Shown here in pieces: positions 50,173 through 59,874 of a DNA stretch of 64,000 nucleotides. Position 1 is the stretch's first letter, and each line of letters begins with the position of its first letter. Location: positions 248,001-312,000 of the forward strand of contig NZ_UAPQ01000007.1 in the NCBI RefSeq assembly GCF_900444995.1, read 5' to 3'. The position numbers and the translations under genes are program-made. Under the pieces are notes generated by a model. It was given only the letters and a program-made list of their open reading frames with translations. It did not search any database and had not been told where the DNA came from. The DNA is from Actinomyces bovis. Lineage in GTDB: Bacteria; Actinomycetota; Actinomycetes; Actinomycetales; Actinomycetaceae.

Positions 50173-51765
50173 CTAGACGCTGGCTGCTGCCAGGTGCTGC
50201 AGGCGGGAATACCAGAGCTCGTAGGGACTCTGGTCCCCAGGGTTCCAAACCCGACTAGCCAGGGCCGCCAGCAGGGGCCTAATCCCAGCGGCCACCTCCG
50301 CCTCAGTCTCCGCTTCCGGCACGTCGCACCACACCGATAGCACCGCCCCTTGATCCCAGGATTCTTCAGGACCCCAGGTCTGGGGGCGGCCTCCCGGCAG
50401 CTCCGGGAAGCATCCCGGCTGCCAGGCGTAGGCGGCCTCAACCGTGGGCTTGTTCCAGTAGGCACGCCCCGGCGTGGTGAGCACGTAGTAGAACCGCGCA
50501 TCGTTGAAATTGATTACTTGGTGGCCAGCGTCAACGAAGTCCTGCACCGGGGCGAAGCCCTGATGCCAGGCCGTCCAGTAGGTGATGACGACGTCGGCAT
50601 CCAGACGTCGGCTGGTGCCCGGCACGCCCAGGGCGTCATTCCAGGCCCGCACCTGGACCACCCCCAGGTGCCGCAGATGGGCGACCACGGTGCCCAGGTA
50701 GTGGACATAGCCGTCTAGCACGGTGGCCTGTGGCCCTACCTGCTCGCGAGCATAAGCCGCTAGGCGGGGGTAGTCCTGGGCCAGGGTCTCGTGCAGCCCC
50801 GGCTCCCAGGCCGGGCCACCCATAGGGAAGACTTCATCTCCGCCCAGATGCCAAGCCTGCGCACCAAACAACGGCACCAACTCGTCCAAAAGTTCGGTCA
50901 CTAGGGACCGAGCATCGGGTCGCGAGTAATCCAGCAGCAGCTGCCCGGCTTCGGAGTCACTCGCGCGCAATTCGGGGTGAGCATTGAGCACTTGGCGCAT
51001 ATGCCCCGGCACATCCAGCGCCGGCACCACCTGCACGTGGTAGCGCGCTGCGGTTGCCAGCACCTCCCCCAATTCAGCCTGGGTGAGATGCTGCTCGCTA
51101 ACTACCTCGGGGTGGCTACGGGACTCCAGACGGAAGCCCTCATTTTCTGAGAAGTGCAATTGGAGTTCGTTGAGCTTGAGCCAGGCCATCTCCCGCAGGC
51201 GCTCCTGGAGCCACTGCGCGCTGAAGTATTTGCGGCCCGCGTCCACGTGCAGGCCGCGGACCGGTTTGGCGGGCTCGTCCAGCACAGTGCAGGCCTGCAC
51301 GCCGCCGGACAGGGCCAGGCACTGCAGGAGGGTGCGGGTGCCGTAGAAAATACCTGTGGTGGTGGCGGCGGTGATGGTGAACTGCTGCGCCGTCGCCTCC
51401 AGGTAGTAGGCCTCTGGGGAGGAGGTGCCAACGACGGCGTCCACCAGCTGCAGCACCACATCCCCGGGCTGCGGCTGTGCCCCGACAGCCACCTGCCGTG
51501 GCATGGGAGCACTCGCACCGCAGACCTCCTGCACCTGAGGCTTATCCGCCTGGGTAGCACAGGGAGGCAGTTCAGCCAGCTCGGCGGCCAGCAGCTCAGC
51601 CTCGGCTCGCAGAGCCTGCTCCTGCGCGGCTACCGCGATCACCACCCGGGTGCCCACAGTGGGATAGAAAGGGGTGCCCGCCACCTCGGTGATCTGCCGG
51701 ACCGGGGGCAGCACCCCATAGATCCCTTCCCCCTGCAGGGGGGTGTTCTGCTCGCCGACGCTCAT
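50173..51765 (-). CDS. beta-N-acetylhexosaminidase (GH20), cytosolic
   Basis: Removes terminal beta-GlcNAc (or GalNAc) from imported glycans. Residues 1-165 form the GH20b-like N-domain. The barrel begins at PVRGLHVDAGRKYF (168-181), with MAWLKLNELQLHFSENEGFR near 193 and the catalytic pair D310-E311 in HLGGDEVFP. The substrate-assisted mechanism of GH20 uses these two residues. No signal peptide, so it is intracellular. ATG 51765; 530 aa. It lies 99 bp after the permease genes and 109 bp before GH85 on the same strand. Its place in the locus suggests trimming of antennae before the mannosidases act. Confidence 0.92.
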   Translation of the reverse strand: MSVGEQNTPLQGEGIYGVLPPVRQITEVAGTPFYPTVGTRVVIAVAAQEQALRAEAELLAAELAELPPCATQADKPQVQEVCGASAPMPRQVAVGAQPQPGDVVLQLVDAVVGTSSPEAYYLEATAQQFTITAATTTGIFYGTRTLLQCLALSGGVQACTVLDEPAKPVRGLHVDAGRKYFSAQWLQERLREMAWLKLNELQLHFSENEGFRLESRSHPEVVSEQHLTQAELGEVLATAARYHVQVVPALDVPGHMRQVLNAHPELRASDSEAGQLLLDYSRPDARSLVTELLDELVPLFGAQAWHLGGDEVFPMGGPAWEPGLHETLAQDYPRLAAYAREQVGPQATVLDGYVHYLGTVVAHLRHLGVVQVRAWNDALGVPGTSRRLDADVVITYWTAWHQGFAPVQDFVDAGHQVINFNDARFYYVLTTPGRAYWNKPTVEAAYAWQPGCFPELPGGRPQTWGPEESWDQGAVLSVWCDVPEAETEAEVAAGIRPLLAALASRVWNPGDQSPYELWYSRLQHLAAASV

Positions 51766-51864
51766 GACCTGTGCTGACCTTTCTGCTTGTTGGGAAGGCG
51801 GTGCTGCTGTTGGAGCCAGTCGCTAGCACAGCCAGCACCACGCATACCGCCGGAGTTAGGCTCC

Positions 51865-52785
51865 TCAGCCCTTGACGCCGCCTTCCTGGACGCCTTTGAA
51901 GAACTGCTTTTGAGCTAGGGCAAAGAGAATGATGATGGGCACGAGGGCAATAACCGTGCCGGCTGCCACCACTCTGGGGTTGGAGCCGAAGTTCGAGTGC
52001 AGGTACTGCATGCCCACGGTCAGGGTGTACTTCTCCGGGTCGGAAAGCACCACCAGGGGCCACAGGAAGTCGTCCCAGGCGCCAATGAAGGAGAATAGGG
52101 CTACCACGGATACCATGCCGCGAATATTGGGCCACACGATATGGCGGATGCGCTGCCAGGTGGAGGCGCCGTCGATCTCAGCGGCCTCAATAATGTCCCG
52201 CGGAATCATGGAGCAGGCGGTTGCCACCAGCAGCACGTTGATCGCGCCAATCGCCCCGGGTAAGAACACTCCGAATAAGGTGTTGGCGAATCCTAGGGAC
52301 TTCACGGTCAAGTACTGGCTGGTGAGTGTGACCTCACCGGGCAGCAGCATGGTGGACAGCAACACCGCCATCACCAACTTCTTGCCTTTGAAACGCAGCA
52401 CTCCCAGGGCGTAGCCGCCACAGATAGAGAAGAACACCTGGCTGGCCACCGTGCCCAAACCCAGCAGCAATGAGTGCCAGGCGTATTTAAGGATCGGAAT
52501 GGTGTTGGAGACCGTCTCATAGTGTGCGGTGGTGGGCTCGGAGGGCACCAGTTGGGGCGGGAAGGCATAGATATCCTCGGCGGCACCTTTGAAAGAGGTG
52601 GACAGCTCCCACAGGAAAGGAAACACGGCAATAACGGCCAGCAGCGCCAACAGTAGGTAGCGCGCCACGGCACCTGCTGGGGTGGGCTTAAGGAAGTCGG
52701 ACTCGCCCTTGCGCCGCCAGAAGCGGTCCCGGTAGGGCTTGGTCATGGGGGCCGACGCCGTCGGCTGGCTAGTGGTGACGCTCAT
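51865..52785 (-). CDS. sugar ABC transporter permease (MalG type)
   Basis: Second inner-membrane subunit of a CUT1 carbohydrate importer. Six hydrophobic segments. The EAA loop EAAEIDGASTWQRIRHIVWP (near residue 195) contacts the ATPase. Its ATG overlaps the stop of the MalF-type gene by one base (TGATG). No ATP-binding subunit is encoded nearby; CUT1 importers of actinobacteria commonly share a MsiK-like ATPase encoded elsewhere, so this is probably the case here. Neighbouring glycosidases point to N-glycan oligosaccharides as cargo. Confidence 0.92.
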   Translation of the reverse strand: MSVTTSQPTASAPMTKPYRDRFWRRKGESDFLKPTPAGAVARYLLLALLAVIAVFPFLWELSTSFKGAAEDIYAFPPQLVPSEPTTAHYETVSNTIPILKYAWHSLLLGLGTVASQVFFSICGGYALGVLRFKGKKLVMAVLLSTMLLPGEVTLTSQYLTVKSLGFANTLFGVFLPGAIGAINVLLVATACSMIPRDIIEAAEIDGASTWQRIRHIVWPNIRGMVSVVALFSFIGAWDDFLWPLVVLSDPEKYTLTVGMQYLHSNFGSNPRVVAAGTVIALVPIIILFALAQKQFFKGVQEGGVKG

Positions 52786-53735
52786 CAGCGCTGCTCCTTC
52801 TTAGCGACGGCGTTGCGTAGCGCCTCACGGTGAGCACGGCGTTTGCGCAAGGCTGTGCGGATAGCGTTCAGGTCTGTGCCCGAGTTGAGCATGGCTGTGA
52901 CCAGCAATGGCCCCACCGTCAAGAAGAACAGCATGACGCTCAGTGCGGAGGCGTAACCCAATTGCCCGTTGAGCCCGGAACCTTTTTGCTTGATTAGCAT
53001 CACCAGGCTCATGGCCTGCCCGCCGGGGCCTCCAGAGCCATTGGTAAGCACGTAGATCTCCGAGAAGATGCGCATCGCTGAGGTGGTGATCAGGGCGGAA
53101 ACCAGCAGCATGGCACCGCGCACCCCCGGCACAGTGATGGACCAGAAGCGGCGCACCGCCCCGGCGCCGTCGATCGCAGCGGCCTCATGCAGGTCCCGCC
53201 CCACATTTCCCAACGCCGCCAGGTAGACCACCATGTAGTAGCCGAGTCCCTTCCAGGTGGTCAACAAAATGGCGCATACCAGAATCCACCAGCGGTTGGT
53301 CAGGAAGTCGATACCAGTGCCCCCCATGAATTCAATGGCCTGGTTGACCACGCCCTTTGAGTCGAACATCCACGACCAGATAATGCCGACCACCACTACT
53401 GAAGCAATCACGGGGAAGTAGTAGAGCGTGCGGAACAGCTCAATACCCGGCAAGTACTTGGACACCAGCATGGCAATCAGCAGCGGGATGAGGGTCAACA
53501 AAGGCACACAAGCCAGCACGTAGATAGCGCAGGTAACCAGGGCATAGCCAACCTGCGGGTCGGACAGGATCTCCTGGTAATTGTCTAAGCCCACAAAGGT
53601 GGGGGTGCGCAGGGGGCGAGCGTTGGTGAATGACAGGGTAATGGTGTTCAGGAAGGGCCACAGGGAGAACACCAGGACCCAGATGGTCGCGGGCAGAACA
53701 AGCAGGTACGGGGTGAGCCGGTTCGGTCGGCGCAT
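52785..53735 (-). CDS. sugar ABC transporter permease (MalF type)
   Basis: First membrane subunit of the CUT1 importer. Six hydrophobic segments, beginning TPYLLVLPATIWVLVFSLWP near residue 8. The EAA loop HEAAAIDGAGAVRRFWSITV lies near 183. ATG 53735, 81 bp after the binding-protein gene; stop overlaps the start of the MalG-type gene. The C-terminus is basic. Expected to act with the lipoprotein at 53817-55109. Confidence 0.92.
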   Translation of the reverse strand: MRRPNRLTPYLLVLPATIWVLVFSLWPFLNTITLSFTNARPLRTPTFVGLDNYQEILSDPQVGYALVTCAIYVLACVPLLTLIPLLIAMLVSKYLPGIELFRTLYYFPVIASVVVVGIIWSWMFDSKGVVNQAIEFMGGTGIDFLTNRWWILVCAILLTTWKGLGYYMVVYLAALGNVGRDLHEAAAIDGAGAVRRFWSITVPGVRGAMLLVSALITTSAMRIFSEIYVLTNGSGGPGGQAMSLVMLIKQKGSGLNGQLGYASALSVMLFFLTVGPLLVTAMLNSGTDLNAIRTALRKRRAHREALRNAVAKKEQR

Positions 53736-53816
53736 GGCAGGCTCCAGGATCAGGTTGGGAGGAAGCCGGGAGGGGCGGCACCAGGCGTGCTGGCGCCACC
53801 CCTCCGGCTATGGCGT

Positions 53817-55109
53817 TCAGGCTTTGAGTGCCTTGTTGCAGTACTCCACTGCGGCATCCAGAGCAGCCTTGGCGGTGGTCTCGCCCTTGATCGCCAGGGC
53901 GATCTGCTGCTGCACATAGGTCTTCATGTCGTTGGAGTACTGGATGGGGGCGGACATCTCCGCCTTGGGCATGGCGGCGGCAGCCAGGCCGACTGCCTTC
54001 TTCATGAGCTCGTTGTTCAGGTCACCGGAGAAGGACTCAGGGTGGGCGTTGCCCTCAGCGGTGCCGGGCATGAAACCGCGGGCAATCTTGACGAAGGCCA
54101 CCTGGTTTTCATTGTTGGTGACGAACTGGGCGAAGGCGAGCGCCAGCTCCATGTTCTTGGAGCCCTTGGCCACGGAGATGCCCTGGGTGAACAGGGGGGC
54201 CGTCTCAAAACGGGCGGAGCAGTCCACATGCTTGAGGACGTTGGGGGCGTCGTTCTCTAGTTGGGAGACGAAGGAGCTGGTGGCGGTGGTGTAGCCCGCC
54301 TTCTCCTGGGTGAACATCTTGGCGTTGTCAGCCGTGTCATCGTTCAGGGCCTCTGCTGGCATGGCCCCGTTCTTGTAGAAGGCAGCGAATTTGTCCACGA
54401 TGGCGGCGGCGGCATCAGTGTTAAAGACGAACTTGCCGTCCTTGAAGATCGGAACGCCACTGTTCTTGAAGTCCGTGACGCCAGGCATGTAGGAGACCAG
54501 CTTGACGCCCTTGGCAGCGGCGGTCTCTACCCAGGAGTAGTACTCATCTAGGGTCTTGGGGGCGTTGGCCACATCCAGACCCGCCTGGGTGAGCAGGTCT
54601 GTATTCCACCAGCACACATCGGTGCCCAGGTACCAGGGGTAGCCGAAGATGCCCTCAATGCCGTCGAAGGTGTAGGAGGCCAAGCCGCCGGGAACATAGG
54701 TGGACATGACCTCGGGGGTGGTGGCCTTGAGGTCCACCAGCTGGGAGACCTGGGCCAGCTGGTAGGCGAAGTCGTTGGGCAGGTTGACGACGTCGGGCAG
54801 CTCACCGGAGTTGGCCTGCTGGAGGATCTTCTCCTCATAGCCGTCACCGGGCTGGTCGATCCACTTGATAGTGGTGCCGGGGTTCTTCTCCTGGAAGGTC
54901 TTGACCAGAGCCTCGAAGTAGGGGGTGAACTTCTCGTTCTTGAGCGACCAGGTCTGGAAGGTGATCTCGCCGGAGAGCTTGCCTGAGCCGCTGCCAGCGG
55001 CCTTGCTCGCGTCACCTCCGCTCTTTCCGGAGGAGCCGGTGCAGGCGGCAAGCGTGGCGGCGGTTGCGGCAGAAGCGCCCAGCAGGAGGGCGCGGCGGGT
55101 GAGGTTCAT
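53817..55109 (-). CDS. sugar ABC transporter substrate-binding lipoprotein (CUT1)
   Basis: Captures the oligosaccharide at the outer face of the membrane. The lipoprotein signal peptide (MNLTRRALLLGASAATAATL) ends in the lipobox LAAC, with Cys at residue 23. A Ser/Gly spacer follows and then a family 1 extracellular solute-binding fold (GEITFQTWSLKNEKFTPYF from about 47, TTIKWIDQPGDGYEEKILQ near 85). I start at ATG 55109, preceded by GAAGGGA at suitable distance. The frame opens 6 codons earlier without a site. 430 aa. Between GH5 and the permeases, with a LacI-type operator candidate in the upstream gap. Confidence 0.93.
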   Translation of the reverse strand: MNLTRRALLLGASAATAATLAACTGSSGKSGGDASKAAGSGSGKLSGEITFQTWSLKNEKFTPYFEALVKTFQEKNPGTTIKWIDQPGDGYEEKILQQANSGELPDVVNLPNDFAYQLAQVSQLVDLKATTPEVMSTYVPGGLASYTFDGIEGIFGYPWYLGTDVCWWNTDLLTQAGLDVANAPKTLDEYYSWVETAAAKGVKLVSYMPGVTDFKNSGVPIFKDGKFVFNTDAAAAIVDKFAAFYKNGAMPAEALNDDTADNAKMFTQEKAGYTTATSSFVSQLENDAPNVLKHVDCSARFETAPLFTQGISVAKGSKNMELALAFAQFVTNNENQVAFVKIARGFMPGTAEGNAHPESFSGDLNNELMKKAVGLAAAAMPKAEMSAPIQYSNDMKTYVQQQIALAIKGETTAKAALDAAVEYCNKALKA

Positions 55110-55168
55110 GAGAGGTCCCTTCGTCATTGGAGGAAACAGGTGGGTTGACCACTACCAAAATACTACAA

Positions 55169-55222
55169 CGGTTTAGTGATGATGGGATAGGAAACTTGTG
55201 CAACAGAACCGAACGATCGTTC
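55169..55222 (-). promoter_or_regulatory. promoter region with LacI-type operator candidate before the importer genes
   Basis: CGGTTTAGTGATG (55169-55181) matches CGTTTCAGTGATG (59850-59862) at 11 of 13 positions. On the minus strand TTGCAC (55198-55203) could be a -35, with the operator covering the -10 region. A perfect palindrome GAACGATCGTTC lies at 55211-55222. Control by the LacI protein at 59875 is inference. Confidence 0.5.
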
Positions 55223-55283
55223 ATACCTCCCTAGTAGATCAAGACCCCAGGCTCTCCCGGCCCGGTCAGCGCAACATAAGGGG

Positions 55284-56468
55284 CTAAACCGATTTCAGAG
55301 CCGGCAGCGCCAATGCAGGCGGCTCTCCCGCCGTCGCGCGGCGCAACCACTGGTCAAATAACTCCCCCGTGGGCGCCGTCAAGGAGCGCTTGGAAGCCTG
55401 CGCACTGGGCAGCCGCAAGCACTCCCGCTCCACGCCCCCACCGCAGGCCGGTCCGGCGGCGCCAGCCACCGCCTCACGCAGAGCTTCGCCCGTCGGCTTA
55501 AGCGAACCGTCAGCAGCAAAGAGCCCCAGCGTGTGCTCCAGCTCCGGGAAATCCACCAGCTCCCGATCGACGTCGTGAGAGCACCACCAAGTGATGGCCT
55601 CCAACTCAGGCACCGGCCCCTGGGCGGCTTCCACCAGGGAGGCAACCGTCTGCTGCACAAACTCTGGGGCCTCCACCGGGGGCACCCAGTTGTTGGGCGC
55701 CCCCACCTCTTGCAGCCAGATGCCCCTGCCCGCGCCGCCCCAGGCCCGCGCCAGCTCCACCAGGTAGCGGGCAAACAGGTGCAGCGCCGGGTGTCCCGCG
55801 CCATAACGCGGCCCCACCTGCATAAACACCCAGGAGTGCACGGTGGTCAGGTCCCCTAGGCCCACGGCATGCGCGGGCTCAAAGGGGTGGGTGTCGTCAA
55901 ACCAGAGGTCGTCGTCATAGGAGTGCGTCAGCACCCCCTGGGGCCAAGCGTCCCGGGCCTCCCTTAGAAGCGTCTCCAGCCAGGCCCTCGCCTGGGTGGG
56001 GCTCAAGGCCGAGCGGCAGGGGTGGCGCTCGGCGGCGAACTGGATGAACTCGTTGCCTAGGCTCAAGCCCTCCGCGCCCGGGTGCTGAGCCAGCTCAGCG
56101 GCCAGAGTCCGCACCAGCGCACGCTGCCCAGATAGGACCTCAGGATCGGTGAAGAGGTTGCGTTGATGCCAGGTGGTCACCCAAGAGGGCAGGAAGTCAA
56201 AAGAAGACAGATGCCCCTGGAGTGCGTCCACAGTCACCCGCAGGCCCGCAGCGGCGGCGACATCCACCACCACGAGCACGTCTTCCACCGCGCGGGGGCG
56301 GATAAGTGCACGGTTGGGTTGCAGCAGTGGCCACAGCGGGAAGATCCGCACATGGTCCAGGCCGAGATCGGCAATCGCGGCCATGTCCTCCGCCACCAGC
56401 CCCAAATCCAGGTCCAGCCAGGAGTGGAACCAGCCCACTCGGGGCGTGTAGTTGACCCCAAAACGCAT
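55284..56468 (-). CDS. GH5_18-type beta-1,4-mannosidase, cytosolic
   Basis: Predicted to split the core Man-beta-1,4-GlcNAc left after alpha-mannose removal. The N-terminal MRFGVNYTPRVGWFHSWLDL and LDHVRIFPLWPLLQPNR match the clan-A (beta/alpha)8 enzymes of GH5 subfamily 18 known from bifidobacterial N-glycan clusters. The acid/base Glu is E140 in LSLGNEF and the nucleophile E254 in WLQEVGAP. 394 aa, no signal peptide. The start ATG lies 1 bp after the GH38 stop, with CAGGAG in the GH38 end as ribosome site, so the two mannosidases are translated together. Subfamily placement is from memory of sequences, not from a search. Confidence 0.82.
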   Translation of the reverse strand: MRFGVNYTPRVGWFHSWLDLDLGLVAEDMAAIADLGLDHVRIFPLWPLLQPNRALIRPRAVEDVLVVVDVAAAAGLRVTVDALQGHLSSFDFLPSWVTTWHQRNLFTDPEVLSGQRALVRTLAAELAQHPGAEGLSLGNEFIQFAAERHPCRSALSPTQARAWLETLLREARDAWPQGVLTHSYDDDLWFDDTHPFEPAHAVGLGDLTTVHSWVFMQVGPRYGAGHPALHLFARYLVELARAWGGAGRGIWLQEVGAPNNWVPPVEAPEFVQQTVASLVEAAQGPVPELEAITWWCSHDVDRELVDFPELEHTLGLFAADGSLKPTGEALREAVAGAAGPACGGGVERECLRLPSAQASKRSLTAPTGELFDQWLRRATAGEPPALALPALKSV

Positions 56469-56469
56469 T

Positions 56470-59400
56470 TCAGTTCTCCTGGCTTGTACGGCGGCGCAGA
56501 CGGATGGTGGCTACCCCAAAGGGATGCAGTTCAAAGGCCCACTCGCCCGGGCTGCCCGCCTGCTCCACCTGCACCCCCAAGGTGGTGCTGGGTCGACCAT
56601 GCAGATCCGCGCCGACGGCGTCGGTCAGCTCGTGGGCCCGCAGGGTGACGCGGCGGCGGGCGCCCTCAGGCTCATAGAGGCGCACCAGCACCGCTGGCTC
56701 TTCCCCGTCCTGCGGGTCGGCAAGGTGCAGGGACTCCAGCACCGCGCCTTCCACTTGCACCAGTGGCGCCAAAGCTGCCTCCAGGCGGGCCCCGGTGTTG
56801 GCCCCAGCAGGCAGGCTTAGCTGCCGGGATGGCAGGTCTAGGCGGTAGGCGGCGGCCCGCACGGTCGCCACCGACTCGCCACCGGTCAGGGCGAAGCGGA
56901 ACTCGTGCTCACCCCGGTCCGCCTGCGGGTCCGGGTAGCGCGGGGCGCGCAGCAGGGTGGCTCGCACCAGGGTCCAGGTGCCGCCGCCCTGCCGTAGATG
57001 GCGAGTCAGGTCCCAACCGTAGGTGGCATCATTGGCCACCCCGACGCCGTATCCAGGCTCCCCCACGTGCAGCCACTTGTGGGCGCAGACCTCAAAGCGG
57101 TAAGCGTCCCAGGAGGTGTTCTCATGGGTGGGGCGGCGCAGGTGCCCGAACTGGGAGCCGTAGGCGGCGTCATTGGCATGCACATCCACCGGCAGGGCTA
57201 GCTTGAGCACTTTCTCGCTCTCCTGCCAGGAAACCTTTACTTGCAGGTCGAGCTGCTCGGCGCCCGGCGCCAGACTCCAGGTCAGTTGGGCGCGGGATTG
57301 GCCGAAGGCCACCTCTACCTCAGCCAGCGCCCCGGAGGCATCTGCACGTACCTCTTGCAGGCTCCCCTCCAGGTCCTGCAAGGAAGAGCGGTAGAAGGGG
57401 TCCAGGTCCCAGGCGTCCCACTCGTTGGGGAAGTCGTTGGCCAGCTGCAAGATGCCTAGGCGTGCACCGGGCGGCACCACCTCCCGCCCCTGAAGCCGCA
57501 GGGATACGACGGCGCCGGAGGCAGCAATCTGCGCCCGCACCAGACCGTTGTCCAGCACTGCGCCCGCCTCCTCGCGGTAGGCCTGGCAGGTCGTGGATTC
57601 GCCGTCGCGAGCCGGAAGCAACGCACCACCCAAGGCAGGGACCTCAACGCCAGCTAGGACGCAGGGCACCGGTGCCGGGTTGAGTGCCACCCGGGCGGCC
57701 CCTAGAGCCGGGGCCTGGCTGGTCCCGGACGAAGTGGCGGAGAGAGAAACCACCCCGTCCGGGACCGGCGTCGACCCCACGACCTCTTGCAGGCAGGGCG
57801 CGGGCTCCCCCGTCACCAGCGCCTGCTGCGCTGCGGCCGTGAGACCCTCACAGGTAGCAATAACTTCACCCAGCTGCGCTTCCGCGTCCTCATATGCCCA
57901 GGCGATGGAGGAGCCGGGCAGGATGTCATGGAACTGACACAGCAAGGTAGTGCGCCACAGGCGATGCAGCAGCGCCGCCGGATAGGCGTCATCGGCCAGC
58001 AGACCCCGCGCCCAGGCGGTGGTACACCAGGTCTCCGCCTCCCGCAAGGCTGCCTCCGCGCGCCGATTTGCCCGCTTGGTGGCTGCCTGAGTGGTGAGGG
58101 TGCCGCGATGCTTCTCCAGGTACAGCTCCCCCACCCAGACCGGAGCCTCGGGATACTCGGCGCGAGCGCGGGCAAAGAACTCCTGGGGACTCAGATGCTG
58201 AGTGCGGGGCATCCCCGCCAGGTCCGACACCCGCTCCACGCGCTCCACCATCTCCCGAGTGGGGCCGCCACCGCCGTCGCCGTAGCCGTAGAGGAACAGC
58301 TCAGTTGATGCGCGACCCTTGTCCTTGAAGTTGGTTTCCGCGTGCCGCAGCTGCTCGGCACTGACCTCCGCGCCGTAAGTGTCAGCGGGCGGGAAGTGGG
58401 TGAAAATCCGGGTGCCGTCAATGCCTTCCCACCACAGGGTGTGGTGTGGGAATACGTCCACCTGGTTCCAGGAGATCTTCTGCGTCAGGAAATTGTCGTA
58501 GCCCGCCAGGTGGGCGATCTGCGGCAGGGAGCCGGTGTAGCCAAAGGAGTCCGGCAGCCAGATTTCGTGGCACTCCACGCCTAGTTCCTCCCGGAAGAAG
58601 GCGGTTCCTTCAGTCAGCTGGCGCACCAGTGATTCACCCGAGGGCAGCACGGCGTCGGGCTCCACCCAGGAACCGCCCACCGGGACGATCCGCCCGGCCG
58701 CCACCTGTGCCTTCACGCGGGAGAATAGCTCCGGTTCGTCCTCCTGGAGCCAGGCCAGGTGTTGGGCGGCGGGCAGCGCAAAGATCATTGGGGAGCCGTC
58801 TTCTAGCAGCCGCAGCACATTGGCCATGGTGCGCACCACTTTGCGCCGCGTCTCTCGGACGGGCCAGAGCCAGGCGGAGTCAATATGCGCATGCCCCACA
58901 GCCCCCAGGGTGATGGCATCTGGGGCGGCGGGCACTGCCAGCAAAGGCGCCAGCAGGGCACGGACTTGAGCGGCAGATCCGGGCACATCTGCCAGGTCCA
59001 GCTGGTCTAGGGCCGCGCTGGTGCTCAGCAGCACCTTCCAACCGCGGGGGGAGTCTTCCGGGAGGGTGCGGGCCAGGCCTAAGAGCACATCGACGTCGGC
59101 GGCTAGGGCGCGCACCTCGTCGTGGATTTGCACCAGATTCGCGGTGGCGAAGGTGTAGCTAGGGGCGTGGCTCTGGGTGGCGCGGGAGCCCTCGTCGGTG
59201 GGCAGGAAGGGGTGGACGTCTAGGAGCAGTGGATTGGAGGCGGCCTCCAGGTAGAGCTCCAGTTGGCCCTCGGCGTCGAGTAGTTCATCGGTCACCGGCA
59301 CCCAACGGTTGCGGGGGTTGACGGCTTTGAGGATTTCACCGTGGGGGGTCCGCACTAGTCCTTCGCACTGGAAGCCAGCCGAGTGGTCTGCCCAGCCCAG

Positions 59401-59709
59401 GTCCAGGTCCAACTCCAGGTGGCGGTGACGCAACGCCTCCGGGATGACCACGCGCAGCCGGAACCAGGTGGTGCCCCAGGGCGGCCCCCAGCGCAGAGGC
59501 AGGGAGCAGGGGCGGTACTGGGCTTGGAGGGCCTGGCTGAAGGGCACGGGCTCGCCCGCGCCTGGCACCCCGGCTACAGGCCCGTCCGCCTGGGTAACCT
59601 CCCAGCACTCTAGGTTGAGGGGCAAAATGGTGCTGACAGCTGCGGGTTGGAGGCGCTCCACCAAAATCCGGTCAATGTGTTTGAGCAGCATGGGGCGGTT
59701 GTCATGCAC
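56470..59709 (-). CDS. alpha-mannosidase (GH38), cytosolic
   Basis: Zinc-dependent retaining exo-alpha-mannosidase that trims alpha-linked mannose. Zinc and catalytic motifs: GHAHIDSAWLWPVRETRRK (Asp at residue 277), WLPDSFGYTGSLPQIAHLAG with the nucleophile Asp at 387, and FPHHTLWWEGIDGTRIFTHF. HDILPGSSIAWA follows near 610 and the large beta domains occupy the C-terminal third. I start at GTG 59709 because AGGAGG lies 6 nt upstream; ATG 59691 is an alternative. 1079 aa, no signal peptide. First gene of the N-glycan series, with a good promoter at 59797-59825 and divergent to the LacI gene. Confidence 0.92.
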   Translation of the reverse strand: MHDNRPMLLKHIDRILVERLQPAAVSTILPLNLECWEVTQADGPVAGVPGAGEPVPFSQALQAQYRPCSLPLRWGPPWGTTWFRLRVVIPEALRHRHLELDLDLGWADHSAGFQCEGLVRTPHGEILKAVNPRNRWVPVTDELLDAEGQLELYLEAASNPLLLDVHPFLPTDEGSRATQSHAPSYTFATANLVQIHDEVRALAADVDVLLGLARTLPEDSPRGWKVLLSTSAALDQLDLADVPGSAAQVRALLAPLLAVPAAPDAITLGAVGHAHIDSAWLWPVRETRRKVVRTMANVLRLLEDGSPMIFALPAAQHLAWLQEDEPELFSRVKAQVAAGRIVPVGGSWVEPDAVLPSGESLVRQLTEGTAFFREELGVECHEIWLPDSFGYTGSLPQIAHLAGYDNFLTQKISWNQVDVFPHHTLWWEGIDGTRIFTHFPPADTYGAEVSAEQLRHAETNFKDKGRASTELFLYGYGDGGGGPTREMVERVERVSDLAGMPRTQHLSPQEFFARARAEYPEAPVWVGELYLEKHRGTLTTQAATKRANRRAEAALREAETWCTTAWARGLLADDAYPAALLHRLWRTTLLCQFHDILPGSSIAWAYEDAEAQLGEVIATCEGLTAAAQQALVTGEPAPCLQEVVGSTPVPDGVVSLSATSSGTSQAPALGAARVALNPAPVPCVLAGVEVPALGGALLPARDGESTTCQAYREEAGAVLDNGLVRAQIAASGAVVSLRLQGREVVPPGARLGILQLANDFPNEWDAWDLDPFYRSSLQDLEGSLQEVRADASGALAEVEVAFGQSRAQLTWSLAPGAEQLDLQVKVSWQESEKVLKLALPVDVHANDAAYGSQFGHLRRPTHENTSWDAYRFEVCAHKWLHVGEPGYGVGVANDATYGWDLTRHLRQGGGTWTLVRATLLRAPRYPDPQADRGEHEFRFALTGGESVATVRAAAYRLDLPSRQLSLPAGANTGARLEAALAPLVQVEGAVLESLHLADPQDGEEPAVLVRLYEPEGARRRVTLRAHELTDAVGADLHGRPSTTLGVQVEQAGSPGEWAFELHPFGVATIRLRRRTSQEN

Positions 59710-59796
59710 AGCGTGCCTCCTGAGTCTCCAATCGGCACGGGTTACAGAAAGAAGCCGTCGCGCCGGAACTGGGGCGCACCCTCGCGCCACCCGAGG

Positions 59797-59862
59797 AGAC
59801 TAAACCGCATTAGGGTAGTGGTCAAGCCGATATGTAGGATCTACGTAATCGTTTCAGTGATG
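59797..59862 (-). promoter_or_regulatory. promoter of the N-glycan gene series with LacI-type operator candidate
   Basis: Minus-strand -35 TTGACC (59820-59825), 17-bp spacer, -10 TAGTCT (59797-59802). CGTTTCAGTGATG at 59850-59862 resembles the element before the importer genes (55169-55181) and sits between the -35 and the divergent LacI start, so one protein could control both directions. Confidence 0.6.
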
Positions 59863-59874
59863 CATAATTGGCGC

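Noticed and set aside
55284-56468. GH5 gene as a cellulase or secreted mannanase
   Set aside because: No signal peptide, and it is coupled to a cytosolic GH38 gene; the N-terminal sequence fits the GH5_18 type.
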